Shown here one piece after another: positions 25,912 through 33,892 of a DNA stretch of 64,000 bases (the stretch's first letter is position 1; each line of letters starts with the position of its first letter). The translations under genes were made by a program, and so were the position numbers. Below the pieces are notes generated by a model. It had not been told where the DNA came from and did no database searches. It worked only from the letters and a program-made list of their open reading frames with translations. The DNA comes from Roseivirga sp. UBA6052. GTDB taxonomy: Bacteria; Bacteroidota; Bacteroidia; Cytophagales; Cyclobacteriaceae. The stretch spans positions 868,001 through 932,000 of the forward strand of contig DIYO01000001.1 of the NCBI GenBank assembly GCA_002427755.1. The letters run 5' to 3'.

Positions 25912-25936
25912 ATAAAAATCTGTTATTCTGCAGATT
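25912..25936 (-). terminator. Probable weak terminator after hisIE
   Basis: On the minus strand AATCTG pairs with CAGATT (8-base loop) followed by TTTAT. The stem is only 6 bp and AT-rich. Confidence 0.4.
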
Positions 25937-25945
25937 AAATAGTTC

Positions 25946-26560
25946 TTACTTATGTCTTTCTTGAAGTACTTTAATGATATCCTGAAGTGAATAATCTTTA
26001 GCTTCTAAGAGCATCATATAGTGAAAAAGAAGGTCGGCAGCTTCGTTTTTGAAGAGGTCAGCATCATTATCCTTTGCTTCTATCACTAACTCAACAGCCT
26101 CTTCTCCTACTTTTTGAGCCACCTTGTTAATCCCTTTTGAAAACAGATGAGCGGTATAAGATTCACTAGGGTCGGAATGCCTTCTCTTCTTAATCACTTC
26201 AGTTAGATAACCTAAGAATTGAAGATTACTGTCGTTAGATTCATCCCAGCAAGTATCATCACCAAGGTGGCAGGTAGGTCCTACGGGATTGGCTTTTACC
26301 AAGAGCGTGTCTTTATCACAGTCTACAAAAATATCAACCAAATTCAGGAAGTTCTTGGAGGTCTCCCCTTTGGTCCACAACCTTTGTTTAGACCTTGAAA
26401 AGAAAGTGACATGACCCGTTTCTTGAGTCGTTTTTATCGCTTCCTCATTCATATACCCAAGCATTAAAACCTTGCTGGTTTGAGCATCTTGGACAACTGC
26501 AGGAACTAGTCCGTTCACCTTTTCAAAATCGATTTGATCTATTGATTCAAACTTCCTCAT
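25946..26560 (-). CDS. hisIE: Bifunctional phosphoribosyl-AMP cyclohydrolase / phosphoribosyl-ATP pyrophosphatase
   Basis: The 204-residue fusion performs two early steps of histidine synthesis. The HisI part (1-115) has [26 protein letters not shown] and the zinc/magnesium site DCDKDTLL with GPTCH..DDTCW. The HisE part (116-204) has the helical pyrophosphatase pattern [29 protein letters not shown] and DLLFHYMML. Length is normal for the fusion. It overlaps hisF by 4 bases and is the last gene of the phhA-his operon. Confidence 0.95.
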   Translation of the reverse strand: MRKFESIDQIDFEKVNGLVPAVVQDAQTSKVLMLGYMNEEAIKTTQETGHVTFFSRSKQRLWTKGETSKNFLNLVDIFVDCDKDTLLVKANPVGPTCHLGDDTCWDESNDSNLQFLGYLTEVIKKRRHSDPSESYTAHLFSKGINKVAQKVGEEAVELVIEAKDNDADLFKNEAADLLFHYMMLLEAKDYSLQDIIKVLQERHK

Positions 26561-27318
26561 TGTGTTATTCTTACTGGAATATTCTTTTCTTTTAAATAGG
26601 CCTTTAAGTCGGGAACAGCTATCTCCTTAAAATGAAAAATGCTTGCGGCCAATGCAGCATCTGCCTTACCTGATGTAAAGCTATCAACAAAATGCTCCAT
26701 CTTTCCAGCTCCTCCCGAAGCGATTACAGGAATATGTAGCATTTGAGAAATTTGAGCTGTGAGTTCATCAGCAAAACCTGCTTTAGTACCATCATGGTCC
26801 ATAGAAGTCAAGAGTATCTCCCCTGCTCCTCTATCTTGAACCTCTTGTGCCCAAGGAATAGTTCTTAACTCCGTGGGTGTTCTTCCGCCCCTAACGTGCA
26901 CAATATGCTCTCCTTCTACATATCGCGTATCTATAGCCACTACTACACATTGGCTACCAAACTCTAATGCGAGTTCGTTAATTAATTCTGGACGCTTAAC
27001 AGCAGAAGAGTTAATTGATATCTTATCAGCACCGGCATTCAACAAGGCAGAAACATCCTCTTTTGAGCTTATACCTCCGCCTACAGTAAAAGGAATATTG
27101 ATTTCAGCCGCTACATGGCTCACTAGCTCTACAAGTGTTTTTCTCTTTTCTACAGTAGCAGTAATGTCAAGGAAGACTAATTCATCTGCACCTTCTTCAG
27201 CATATCTGGCGGCTAATTCAACAGGATCACCAGCGTCTCTGAGACCAACAAAGTTGACCCCTTTGACCGTTCTGCCGTCCTTTACATCTAAACAGGGTAT
27301 GATTCTCTTTGTAAACAC
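26557..27318 (-). CDS. hisF: Imidazole glycerol phosphate synthase, cyclase subunit
   Basis: The 253-residue TIM barrel matches HisF, which uses ammonia delivered by HisH to make imidazole glycerol phosphate and AICAR. Catalytic Asp11 lies in CLDVKDGR and the second Asp in VVAIDTR near residue 130. Phosphate-binding half-barrel motifs (TVGGGI near 80, IASGGAG near 203) are present. It overlaps hisIE by 4 bases and follows hisA by 18. Confidence 0.96.
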   Translation of the reverse strand: MFTKRIIPCLDVKDGRTVKGVNFVGLRDAGDPVELAARYAEEGADELVFLDITATVEKRKTLVELVSHVAAEINIPFTVGGGISSKEDVSALLNAGADKISINSSAVKRPELINELALEFGSQCVVVAIDTRYVEGEHIVHVRGGRTPTELRTIPWAQEVQDRGAGEILLTSMDHDGTKAGFADELTAQISQMLHIPVIASGGAGKMEHFVDSFTSGKADAALAASIFHFKEIAVPDLKAYLKEKNIPVRITQ

Positions 27319-27336
27319 TCTAAATCTTGTTTGTAG

Positions 27337-28056
27337 TTATGCGTTAAACTTGGCTAGTTCTTCAAGTGTAATTCGGCCTTCATAATAGGCTTTACCTACT
27401 ATAGTACCGTAGACCTCCATTTCAGCCAGTTTTTCCAAATCATCTAAATTAGAAACACCACCACTAGCTATTAGTTTTAGGTTCGGGAAAGCCTTCTGAA
27501 TTTCAGCATATAATTCGAACGATGGCCCTTGTAATAAGCCATCTTTGCTCACATCTGTACAAATGCAGTATGTTACACCGGATTTAATATACTCTTCTAA
27601 AAATTCGAATAAATCTATTCCCGAATCCTCTTGCCAACCACTGATCGCTATTTTTTGGTCAATCACATCTGCGCCTAAAATAATTCTCTCAGTCCCATAG
27701 GTTAAAAGCCACTCTTTTACCAATGGCTTGTTCTTTACCGCTATGCTACCAGCTGTCACTTGCTTTGCTCCAGCACTGAAAACCGCTTCGAGTGACTCAT
27801 TCGATTTTACTCCTCCACCAAAGTCTACATTTAAGTTTGTACCAGACGTTATAGCGCTCAAAACGGAAAGATTAGCAGGCTTTTGAGCCTTTGCCCCATC
27901 TAGATCTACTAAATGCAAATTTGTGATCCCGGCATCTTCAAATATTTTTGCTACCTCAGCAGGATTATCAGCATATTCTTTTTTCTGGCTATAATCACCC
28001 TGCGTAAGGCGAACCGCTTTGCCGTCAATTAAATCTATTGCTGGTATTATTTTCAA
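27337..28056 (-). CDS. hisA: ProFAR isomerase
   Basis: The 239-residue TIM barrel matches HisA, the 1-(5-phosphoribosyl)-5-[(5-phosphoribosylamino)methylideneamino]imidazole-4-carboxamide isomerase. Asp8 lies in PAIDLIDGKAVRL, the second catalytic Asp in ILGADVID, and the phosphate motifs are DFGGGVKS and IASGGVSN. It precedes hisF by 18 bases. The four-helix-bundle gene lies immediately upstream, between hisH and hisA. Confidence 0.95.
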   Translation of the reverse strand: MKIIPAIDLIDGKAVRLTQGDYSQKKEYADNPAEVAKIFEDAGITNLHLVDLDGAKAQKPANLSVLSAITSGTNLNVDFGGGVKSNESLEAVFSAGAKQVTAGSIAVKNKPLVKEWLLTYGTERIILGADVIDQKIAISGWQEDSGIDLFEFLEEYIKSGVTYCICTDVSKDGLLQGPSFELYAEIQKAFPNLKLIASGGVSNLDDLEKLAEMEVYGTIVGKAYYEGRITLEELAKFNA

Positions 28057-28081
28057 TATACAGGGTTTTAATTGTTGATTT

Positions 28082-28432
28082 TTAAGTGTTTAGTTGACTA
28101 GTCTTAACGATCGAAGTCAAAATCCTTACGATCTCATCAACATCATTCTCAAGTGTAGAAAAATCGAAATCTACAATCTTACTTTTAATACAGAGATTTA
28201 TCCAATACTTAGATTCTCTAGCTTCTTTAGAAGCAATTGACATTTTAGAAATGAAATCTCTTTTTGAAATTGCCGCTTGTGCTTCATGAACGTTAGCACC
28301 AATACTAGTACCCGATCTTAATAGTTGTTTGGAAAGTGTAAACTCGTTTTGACTCTTCATCACTTTATAACACTCCACGATCTTTAATGCAAATGATTCT
28401 GATTTTGACACGATTATTGGTTCTTTCCTCAT
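28082..28432 (-). CDS. Four-helix-bundle protein (S23/IVS family) inside the his operon
   Basis: The 116-residue protein matches the small four-helix-bundle family first seen in 23S rRNA intervening sequences: ESFALKIVECYKVMKS.NEFTLSKQLLRSGTSIGANVHEA, then the KRDFISKMSIASKEARESKYWI block. The function is unknown; relatives occur near many unrelated genes. Here it interrupts an otherwise tight his gene string, with a 107-base gap upstream and 25 bases downstream. A TACTTTTG box at 28449-28456 suggests it brings its own promoter. Confidence 0.85.
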   Translation of the reverse strand: MRKEPIIVSKSESFALKIVECYKVMKSQNEFTLSKQLLRSGTSIGANVHEAQAAISKRDFISKMSIASKEARESKYWINLCIKSKIVDFDFSTLENDVDEIVRILTSIVKTSQLNT

Positions 28433-28448
28433 TGTGTGTGGTTTTGTA

Positions 28449-28456
28449 CAAAAGTA
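28449..28456 (-). promoter_or_regulatory. -7 box (TACTTTTG) before the four-helix-bundle gene
   Basis: Exact TAnnTTTG match on the minus strand, 16 bases before the ATG. No convincing TTTG is seen at the expected -33 position, so this is a partial promoter match. Confidence 0.35.
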
Positions 28457-28539
28457 CTAATCATTTAAAATTCATAATTCAACACTAAGCTACTCTCTTG
28501 TAACACTTTGGCTTAAAAACTAAACTCTGCTCCTATCAA

Positions 28540-29121
28540 TTAGAGTCGAAGGAAGTTCTCCAAGATTTTCTCCCCTACTTTTCCACTCTTTTCGGGATGC
28601 GCTTGAAGCGCGTAAAAGTTGTCTTTTTGAAGCGCTGCTGAAAATGGGTTTATGTAATCGGTAGTAGCCGTGGTATATGCACTGAGTTCTGCATAGTAAC
28701 TATGTACAAAATAAACATATGGTTCATCCCCCAAGCCTTCAAAGAGCATACTCTTAGTATCATTAAGGGTATTCCAACCCATTTGTGGCACTTTAAGCTT
28801 TGGCTCGAACTTCTTTACTTCTATGTCGAAAATACCTAAGCAATCGGTATCGTTCTCTTCTGAATGCTTACACATTAATTGAAGACCTAAGCATACGCCA
28901 AAAACTGGTTGTTTGAGGTCTTTTATCACCTCAGTTAACCCTTTTTGTCGAAGAAAATTCATTGCCGTACTGGCTTCCCCTACACCAGGAAAAATTACCT
29001 TATCAGCCGATTGTATCTCGCTTGGGTCATCGCTGAGCAATGGCTCGACACCCAATCTATTCAATGCATAAGTAACCGATTGTACATTACCTGCATTGTA
29101 ATTGACAATTACTACACTCAT
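28540..29121 (-). CDS. hisH: Imidazole glycerol phosphate synthase, glutaminase subunit
   Basis: The 193-residue class I glutamine amidotransferase has the catalytic triad Cys77 (FGVCLGLQ), His175 and Glu177 (QAHPEKSG), plus PGVGEA near 45. It supplies ammonia to HisF. It is 30 bases downstream of phhA and separated from hisA by the four-helix-bundle gene, so its partner subunit hisF is encoded two genes later. Confidence 0.95.
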   Translation of the reverse strand: MSVVIVNYNAGNVQSVTYALNRLGVEPLLSDDPSEIQSADKVIFPGVGEASTAMNFLRQKGLTEVIKDLKQPVFGVCLGLQLMCKHSEENDTDCLGIFDIEVKKFEPKLKVPQMGWNTLNDTKSMLFEGLGDEPYVYFVHSYYAELSAYTTATTDYINPFSAALQKDNFYALQAHPEKSGKVGEKILENFLRL

Positions 29122-29151
29122 TCTTGCAGTGACCTACAAAAAAAGAAACGC

Positions 29152-29886
29152 TTATATAAGCGCTTCTCTTTCTTTTAGTCTTGATTCAATTTTTGATTTT
29201 ATTTCAGGTAGAGACTCATATAACTGCTCGTATGAGTCAATTATAAAGTAGTTCTCTTGCATAGCATCTTTACGGTAAGGTGTGTCTAGTATAAGATCTA
29301 CATCATAATCAAAGTGATTTGGCTCGTCTGATAGAGAGAATTCCGTTTCACCTGATGATGAAAGAATTCCGGCACCGTAAATTCTCAATCCCTCTTCTTC
29401 TCTAATTAATCCAAACTCAATTGTGAACCAGTAGATTCTTGAAAGTAGGTGAATAGCCCACTCATCATCAATCCATTCCTGACCGAACTCGCTTATGGCT
29501 TGCAAGAAATCAACAAATGCTTGATTTGTTAATAAAGGAATATGAGCAAAGACATCGTGGAACATATCAGGCTCTTCTAAATAATCCAACTCACTCATCT
29601 TTCTTACCCAAGTAGTAGCTGGAAATTTCTTGTTTGCCATGAGATCAAAGAATAGAGAATCCTCTACAATTCCCGGTACGGCATAAATTTCCCACCCCGT
29701 TAATTCTCTCAAAATCTTGTTTGTATTCTCAAAATGAGGAATTTCCTCACCAGTGAAATTGATTTTGTCTAATCCGGTTAAGAATTCTTTAGTTGCTGCT
29801 TTAGGCAAAGCCGGAAACTGTCTGTCGAACAAAATTTTCCAGACTTTTTGGTCTTCGGCTGTGTAGTTTTCGTAGATCTGTTTCAT
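29152..29886 (-). CDS. phhA: Phenylalanine 4-monooxygenase
   Basis: The 244-residue protein matches bacterial aromatic amino acid hydroxylases, which convert phenylalanine to tyrosine with tetrahydropterin and O2. The non-haem iron ligands are visible: His110 and His115 in FHDVFAHIP and Glu157 in FTIEFGLI. PGIVEDSLFFDLMANKKFP and YGAGILSSSGE are further family blocks. It is the first structural gene behind the Tyr/His leader and intrinsic terminator, and leads into the his genes. Confidence 0.95.
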   Translation of the reverse strand: MKQIYENYTAEDQKVWKILFDRQFPALPKAATKEFLTGLDKINFTGEEIPHFENTNKILRELTGWEIYAVPGIVEDSLFFDLMANKKFPATTWVRKMSELDYLEEPDMFHDVFAHIPLLTNQAFVDFLQAISEFGQEWIDDEWAIHLLSRIYWFTIEFGLIREEEGLRIYGAGILSSSGETEFSLSDEPNHFDYDVDLILDTPYRKDAMQENYFIIDSYEQLYESLPEIKSKIESRLKEREALI

Positions 29887-29940
29887 CGTTCTGGTATTAA
29901 TCGCTTGTTTTTAGTTTTGGTTCACAAAAAGCCGCAATTA

Positions 29941-29970
29941 AAAAACCCGGCTCTTGCGGAACCGGGTTTT
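29941..29970 (-). terminator. Attenuator terminator before phhA
   Basis: On the minus strand AACCCGG pairs with CCGGGTT (29962-29968 with 29944-29950, inner loop about 11 bases with extra pairing), followed by a run of T and AATT. It lies between the leader stop codon (29998) and the phhA start (29886). Its 5' arm, 29956-29965, is complementary to leader bases 30014-30022. Confidence 0.85.
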
Positions 29971-29997
29971 ATATGTTCTTTAATTAAATTCTTTCTT

Positions 29998-30072
29998 TCA
30001 AGACATACAACTACCGATTCGCACTGGCGAAGCATAATAATAGTGGTAGTGATATGAATGTCTTTTTGTCAT
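29998..30072 (-). CDS. Tyr/His-rich leader peptide of the phhA-his operon
   Basis: A 24-codon ORF reads MTKR, then H-S-Y-H-Y-H-Y-Y-Y at residues 5-13, then ASPVRIGSCMS and TGA. Five Tyr and three His codons in nine positions would be very unlikely by chance in front of a gene making Tyr and genes making His. It lies between a canonical promoter and an intrinsic terminator, the layout of an attenuator. The ATG is 5 bases after the -7 box, so the mRNA should be leaderless. It is too short for routine gene callers. Confidence 0.85.
   Translation of the reverse strand: MTKRHSYHYHYYYASPVRIGSCMS
30014..30022 (-). promoter_or_regulatory. Antiterminator segment in the Tyr/His leader
   Basis: The leader RNA segment GCGAAUCGG can pair with CCGGUUCCGC, the 5' arm of the terminator (29956-29965), with one bulged base and one G-U pair. 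A ribosome stalled on the Tyr/His codons (30034-30060) would leave it free; a ribosome that reaches the stop would cover it. Confidence 0.6.
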
Positions 30073-30077
30073 CGGTT

Positions 30078-30108
30078 CAAAGGTAACTATCAAATTCTCT
30101 TTTGCAAA
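30078..30108 (-). promoter_or_regulatory. Bacteroidota promoter of the phhA-his operon
   Basis: On the minus strand TTTG (30105-30108) is separated by exactly 19 bases from TACCTTTG (30078-30085), matching the TTTG-N19-21-TAnnTTTG consensus. The leader ATG begins 5 bases after the -7 box. Confidence 0.8.
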
Positions 30109-30170
30109 TACCGCTGATATGATTTATGTCATAAATAGAGTCAGATGACAACAATAAAAGTCTTAATGAT

Positions 30171-30178
30171 TACATTTG
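30171..30178 (+). promoter_or_regulatory. -7 box (TACATTTG) upstream of the 30254 lipoprotein gene
   Basis: Exact TAnnTTTG match on the plus strand, 75 bases before the ATG at 30254; no good -33 element is seen. It would be divergent from the phhA promoter. Confidence 0.35.
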
Positions 30179-30253
30179 TTTTAGAAGACACTGGTATTGT
30201 TTCCTTTTGAAAATCAATTGGTTAAAACATTTGCACCTTACAACTACCTAAAC

Positions 30254-30835
30254 ATGTTTAAAAGAACTTTTGCAATTCTAAGTCTGGCTCTTCTTGTATT
30301 TAGTTGCGGACAAGAAATCGAAATTGATCCTGATACAGGTTTCGAAGTATTTACGATTCCTTCTGGTTCACACAACTCAATCTTTAGAAATGAAGCCTTT
30401 ACCGGCTCTGGTATTGATATTACCGTAGTTTTTGATGAAAGCGCGATGTACACCTTGGATGTAACTTCTGACCAAGCAGATATTAATAAGTTAGTCGGAT
30501 TCTCAGATTGTGCTCAAGATCACCAAAGTGAGAGTGCCAGAATCGGTTGGAGATGGTTCGATGATGAATTACAAATCTTGGGATATACTTACAGAGAAGG
30601 AAACCTAAGCTTCGAATTAATGGGAGCCATACCTCTTAATCAAGAAGTTGATATTTCCATTCGTGTTGTTGGCGATACATATCAATTCAGCGGTGAAGGT
30701 CTTCAATCCATAACCATGAATAGAACGTCTGATTGTAATAGTGGAGAGAACTATTGGCTCTGGCCCTATTTCGGTGGTAACCAAGTGGCTCCGCAAACCA
30801 TTACTATTAAAATGATGAGGGAAATGATTGAGTAG
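30254..30835 (+). CDS. Hypothetical lipoprotein
   Basis: I chose ATG 30254 (193 residues) because it gives a lipoprotein signal MFKRTFAILSLALLVFSC (Cys18); the earlier start at 30197 adds a non-signal extension. The mature protein is beta-rich, contains FSDCAQD and TSDCNSGE with two Cys that could pair, and ends in an amphipathic strand. No family recognised. It converges with tyrA, leaving 5 bases between stop codons. Confidence 0.6.
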   Translation: MFKRTFAILSLALLVFSCGQEIEIDPDTGFEVFTIPSGSHNSIFRNEAFTGSGIDITVVFDESAMYTLDVTSDQADINKLVGFSDCAQDHQSESARIGWRWFDDELQILGYTYREGNLSFELMGAIPLNQEVDISIRVVGDTYQFSGEGLQSITMNRTSDCNSGENYWLWPYFGGNQVAPQTITIKMMREMIE

Positions 30836-30840
30836 TTACC

Positions 30841-31692
30841 TTACTTCAATTGATCCACAGTCTCCTTAATCATATTAGCTTTTTGCATAAAAGCCCTTAA
30901 TTCTTCTTCGTTGCCATCTTCTAAACTCTCTTTAAAAGACTGCAATTGGGCTATATATTCATCAATCCCTTCAAGTAAATGGGCTTTATTCTCTTGAAAT
31001 ATTGGAGCCCACATATCAGGAGAACTTTTGGCTAGTCTTACAGTAGACGCAAACCCAGAACCTGCCATATCGAAGATATGTGATTCTGTGTCTTTCTTAT
31101 CCAGAACGGTATTGCTCAATGCGAATGAAGTGATATGACTTAAATGAGATACAAAAGCTAAATGTAGATCGTGTACTTCCGCAGTCATAAACCTCATTTT
31201 CATATCTAAGTGACTGCACAATTCATTAAAAACCACCAGCTGATTTTGACCTGAAAGTTCTTGCTCACAGGTAATCATTACCTTTTCTTCAAATAACTCT
31301 TTAAAAGCAGCTTGGGGGCCTGAATATTCAGTACCCGCAATTGGGTGAGCCGCTACAAAGTGTTGCCTTTTGGAATGATGTCTAACGGAATCACATATCG
31401 CCTTTTTAGTCGATCCAAAATCGACAACCAATTGATTACCATTTACCTGATCAAGAATACGAGGCAAAACTTGTCTAATCGCATTGACTGGAATACTTAG
31501 GATAATGACATCTACCTGCCTACAGATCTCGTCTAGTGTTGAAATCTCATCAATGATACCTAATTCCTTTGCTTTGAATAGATGATCGGTATTCTGATCA
31601 ACTCCCAAAACCTCTAGATTTTCAATTTTCTCTTTTAACCCTAAGGCAAAAGAACCACCAATTAAGCCGAGACCAACTAGACCTATTTTCAT
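30841..31692 (-). CDS. tyrA: Prephenate dehydrogenase
   Basis: The 283-residue protein has an N-terminal Rossmann fold (GLVGLGLIGGSFA, residues 4-16) and the helical dimerisation domain of prephenate/arogenate dehydrogenases. Characteristic stretches are AHPIAGTEYSGPQAA with the catalytic His and HDLHLAFVSHLSHITSFAL. It oxidises prephenate to 4-hydroxyphenylpyruvate in tyrosine synthesis. It overlaps the aminotransferase gene by 4 bases and ends the trp-aro-tyr operon. No fused ACT or chorismate mutase domain is present. Confidence 0.92.
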   Translation of the reverse strand: MKIGLVGLGLIGGSFALGLKEKIENLEVLGVDQNTDHLFKAKELGIIDEISTLDEICRQVDVIILSIPVNAIRQVLPRILDQVNGNQLVVDFGSTKKAICDSVRHHSKRQHFVAAHPIAGTEYSGPQAAFKELFEEKVMITCEQELSGQNQLVVFNELCSHLDMKMRFMTAEVHDLHLAFVSHLSHITSFALSNTVLDKKDTESHIFDMAGSGFASTVRLAKSSPDMWAPIFQENKAHLLEGIDEYIAQLQSFKESLEDGNEEELRAFMQKANMIKETVDQLK

Positions 31693-32843
31693 CCTATTCT
31701 ATTGATCGCTTCATTTAATACCTCGTCTTTATTACAGAGAGATATTCTTACGTATTGCTCCCCTTTCTCTCCAAAGATGAAACCTGGTGTAATAAAAAGG
31801 TGATGCTCGTAAAGCAGTTTATCAACTAATTCTTGTGCATTTTCATAAGCACTAGGAACCTTTGCCCATACAAAAAGACCTTGTTGATCTTTGGTGTATG
31901 TGCATCCCAAGGTGTCCAATAATTGCCAAACTAATGTTCTGCGCTTTTTGTATTGTGCATTCAATGCATCAAACCAAGATTCACGTTGTTCAAGTGCCTT
32001 AACAGCTGCCAACATCATTGGCTTGAACATTCCGGAATCTACATTGCTCTTTACCTTAAGTATGGTCTTAATGTAGTCTTCTCTACCCGCTACCCAGCCC
32101 ACTCTCCAGCCTGCCATGTTAAAAGACTTGCTCAACGAATTCAATTCAACCGCCACTTCTTTAGCCCCATCAATCGATAATAAACTCACAGGCTTGTCAG
32201 CAGGTAAAATCATACTGTAAGGATTGTCATGGCAAATGAGAAATGATCTATCGTGAGCAAGCTGTACAAGCTTTTCAAATGTATCTTTCTGGGCAAAGGC
32301 GCCTGTTGGCATATTGGGGTAATTCAACCACAAGAGCTTGATTTTAGAATAATCAAGCGCCTCAAGATAAGCCCAATCCGGCTGGTAATTATTTTGATCA
32401 TTTAAAGGAAATCTAATCACCTCAGCCTTACACATCTTAGCCACTGCTTCGTAAGCAGGATAAGCCAAATCAGGCACTAACACTTGGTCTCCTTCATCTA
32501 AAAAAGCCAAGCTTATATGCGTAATACCCTCCTTCGAGCCAATAAGCGGTAGCACTTCGGTATTGGCATCTAGTTCAATGTCGTATGCCCAATGATTCCA
32601 GTCTGCAATGGCAGTTTTTAATTCGGGAATACCAACATATGATTGATAACCATGCACATCTGGCTTTTCAACCTCATTTCTTAAGGTAGAGATGACTTCA
32701 GCTGCAGGCATACCTTCTGGGTTACCAATACCTAGATTCAAAACATCTTTTCCCTCTGACTGCATCTGTCTAATCTCAGCCAATTTCTTAGAGAAATAGT
32801 ACTCTTGAACTGTATTCAGTCTTGCAGAAGGTTGAATGATCAT
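31689..32843 (-). CDS. Class I/II pyridoxal-phosphate aminotransferase
   Basis: The 384-residue protein is a fold-type I aminotransferase: NLGIGNPEG near 36, the substrate/PLP loop IGSKEG near 101, NYPNMPTG near 174, DNPYS near 206 and the Schiff-base Lys239 in SLSKSFNMAGWRVG. Position between aroF and tyrA points to prephenate, phenylpyruvate or 4-hydroxyphenylpyruvate transamination. Sequence alone does not exclude an LL-diaminopimelate or aspartate aminotransferase. It overlaps tyrA and starts 9 bases after the aroF stop. Confidence 0.85.
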   Translation of the reverse strand: MIIQPSARLNTVQEYYFSKKLAEIRQMQSEGKDVLNLGIGNPEGMPAAEVISTLRNEVEKPDVHGYQSYVGIPELKTAIADWNHWAYDIELDANTEVLPLIGSKEGITHISLAFLDEGDQVLVPDLAYPAYEAVAKMCKAEVIRFPLNDQNNYQPDWAYLEALDYSKIKLLWLNYPNMPTGAFAQKDTFEKLVQLAHDRSFLICHDNPYSMILPADKPVSLLSIDGAKEVAVELNSLSKSFNMAGWRVGWVAGREDYIKTILKVKSNVDSGMFKPMMLAAVKALEQRESWFDALNAQYKKRRTLVWQLLDTLGCTYTKDQQGLFVWAKVPSAYENAQELVDKLLYEHHLFITPGFIFGEKGEQYVRISLCNKDEVLNEAINRIG

Positions 32844-32852
32844 GGTACCTGT

Positions 32853-33866
32853 TTAGAATGAACTACGTAATTCGAAAGTCTTTTTCATTCTATCAATTAG
32901 CTTAGTAGACTCAGGGTAATTCAAAGTCTGCTGACCATCAGAAAAGGCTTCTTCAGGAATTTCATGGGTCTCATAAATAACACCATCTGCCCCTGCCATA
33001 ATACTGGCCAAAGCAATAGGCTCTACGTGATGACGAATTCCAATGCCGTGAGAAGGATCGGCAATTACCGGCAAATGCGTCTTTTCTTTCAATACAGCTA
33101 CAGCATTCAAATCCATCGTGTTTCGAGTAGCTTTTTCATAGGTCCTTATGCCTCTTTCACATAATAAGAGTCTTTCATTCCCACCACTAAATACGTATTC
33201 TGCAGAATGCAATAACTCATCGATTGTACCTGAAATACCTCGTTTGATCATAACAGGCTTATCTGTATTCTTGCCCAGCTCATCTAACAAATTGAAATTC
33301 TGCGTGTTTCTAGCTCCTACCTGATAGATATCGACATAAGGATCCATCTCGGCTATCTGAGACACCTGCATTACTTCAGTAACAATCTTGATACCAGCCT
33401 CTTTAGCAAGCTCATACCACAACTTGAGACCATCAATACCCATTCCTCTAAAAGAATATGGGGAACTTCTGGGCTTATAGACACCACCTCGCATAATGGA
33501 GATACCATTGGCTTTCAAATGAGCAATTGTATTTCTAATCTGGTCCTCACCTTCTATAGAGCAGGGTCCTGCCATAATTTGAAAACCACCTTCTCTAATA
33601 ACAACACCATCTCCCAAATCGATTTGGGTGTGATCTACTTTCCATTTCTTGGATACCAATTGGTAGTCATCAGAAACAATATGTATGTCTTTAATACCAT
33701 CCATTGAGCCAATAGATCTGATATCAAAGTCCTTCTTGCCTGTTCCTATTAAATAGTCTCCCTTCTGAGTCTTTACCTCAGTTGGTTTGTATTTGAGACC
33801 TTTTATCTTGTCAATAATGGCGTCTTTCTGGGCGGCCTTAATGTCTTGTTCGAATTGAATAATCAC
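32853..33866 (-). CDS. aroF: 3-deoxy-7-phosphoheptulonate synthase (type I-beta) with N-terminal regulatory domain
   Basis: The 337-residue protein commits carbon to the shikimate pathway by joining PEP and erythrose 4-phosphate. Residues 1-70 form a ferredoxin-like (FDL) domain of the kind that gives Phe/Tyr feedback control in Thermotoga-type enzymes. The barrel has AGPCSIEG near 98, MRGGVYKPRSSPYSFRG near 124, QVGARNTQN near 182, KRGI near 208, and ADPSHGIG near 271. It follows trpA by 26 bases, so a Trp attenuator would also control this shared first step. Confidence 0.93.
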   Translation of the reverse strand: MIIQFEQDIKAAQKDAIIDKIKGLKYKPTEVKTQKGDYLIGTGKKDFDIRSIGSMDGIKDIHIVSDDYQLVSKKWKVDHTQIDLGDGVVIREGGFQIMAGPCSIEGEDQIRNTIAHLKANGISIMRGGVYKPRSSPYSFRGMGIDGLKLWYELAKEAGIKIVTEVMQVSQIAEMDPYVDIYQVGARNTQNFNLLDELGKNTDKPVMIKRGISGTIDELLHSAEYVFSGGNERLLLCERGIRTYEKATRNTMDLNAVAVLKEKTHLPVIADPSHGIGIRHHVEPIALASIMAGADGVIYETHEIPEEAFSDGQQTLNYPESTKLIDRMKKTFELRSSF

Positions 33867-33892
33867 TTAGAAAAATGTTTAGCGTTAAATAA

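Noticed and set aside
25835..25945. Possible cobalamin riboswitch before the BtuB-like receptor
   Set aside because: No B12-box-like sequence is present and the promoter lies only 15 bases before the start codon.
26873..27385. 170-residue plus-strand frame opposite hisF and hisA
   Set aside because: It is antisense to the clearly conserved hisF, has a Ser/Thr/Pro-rich low-complexity composition typical of shadow frames, and no recognisable domain.
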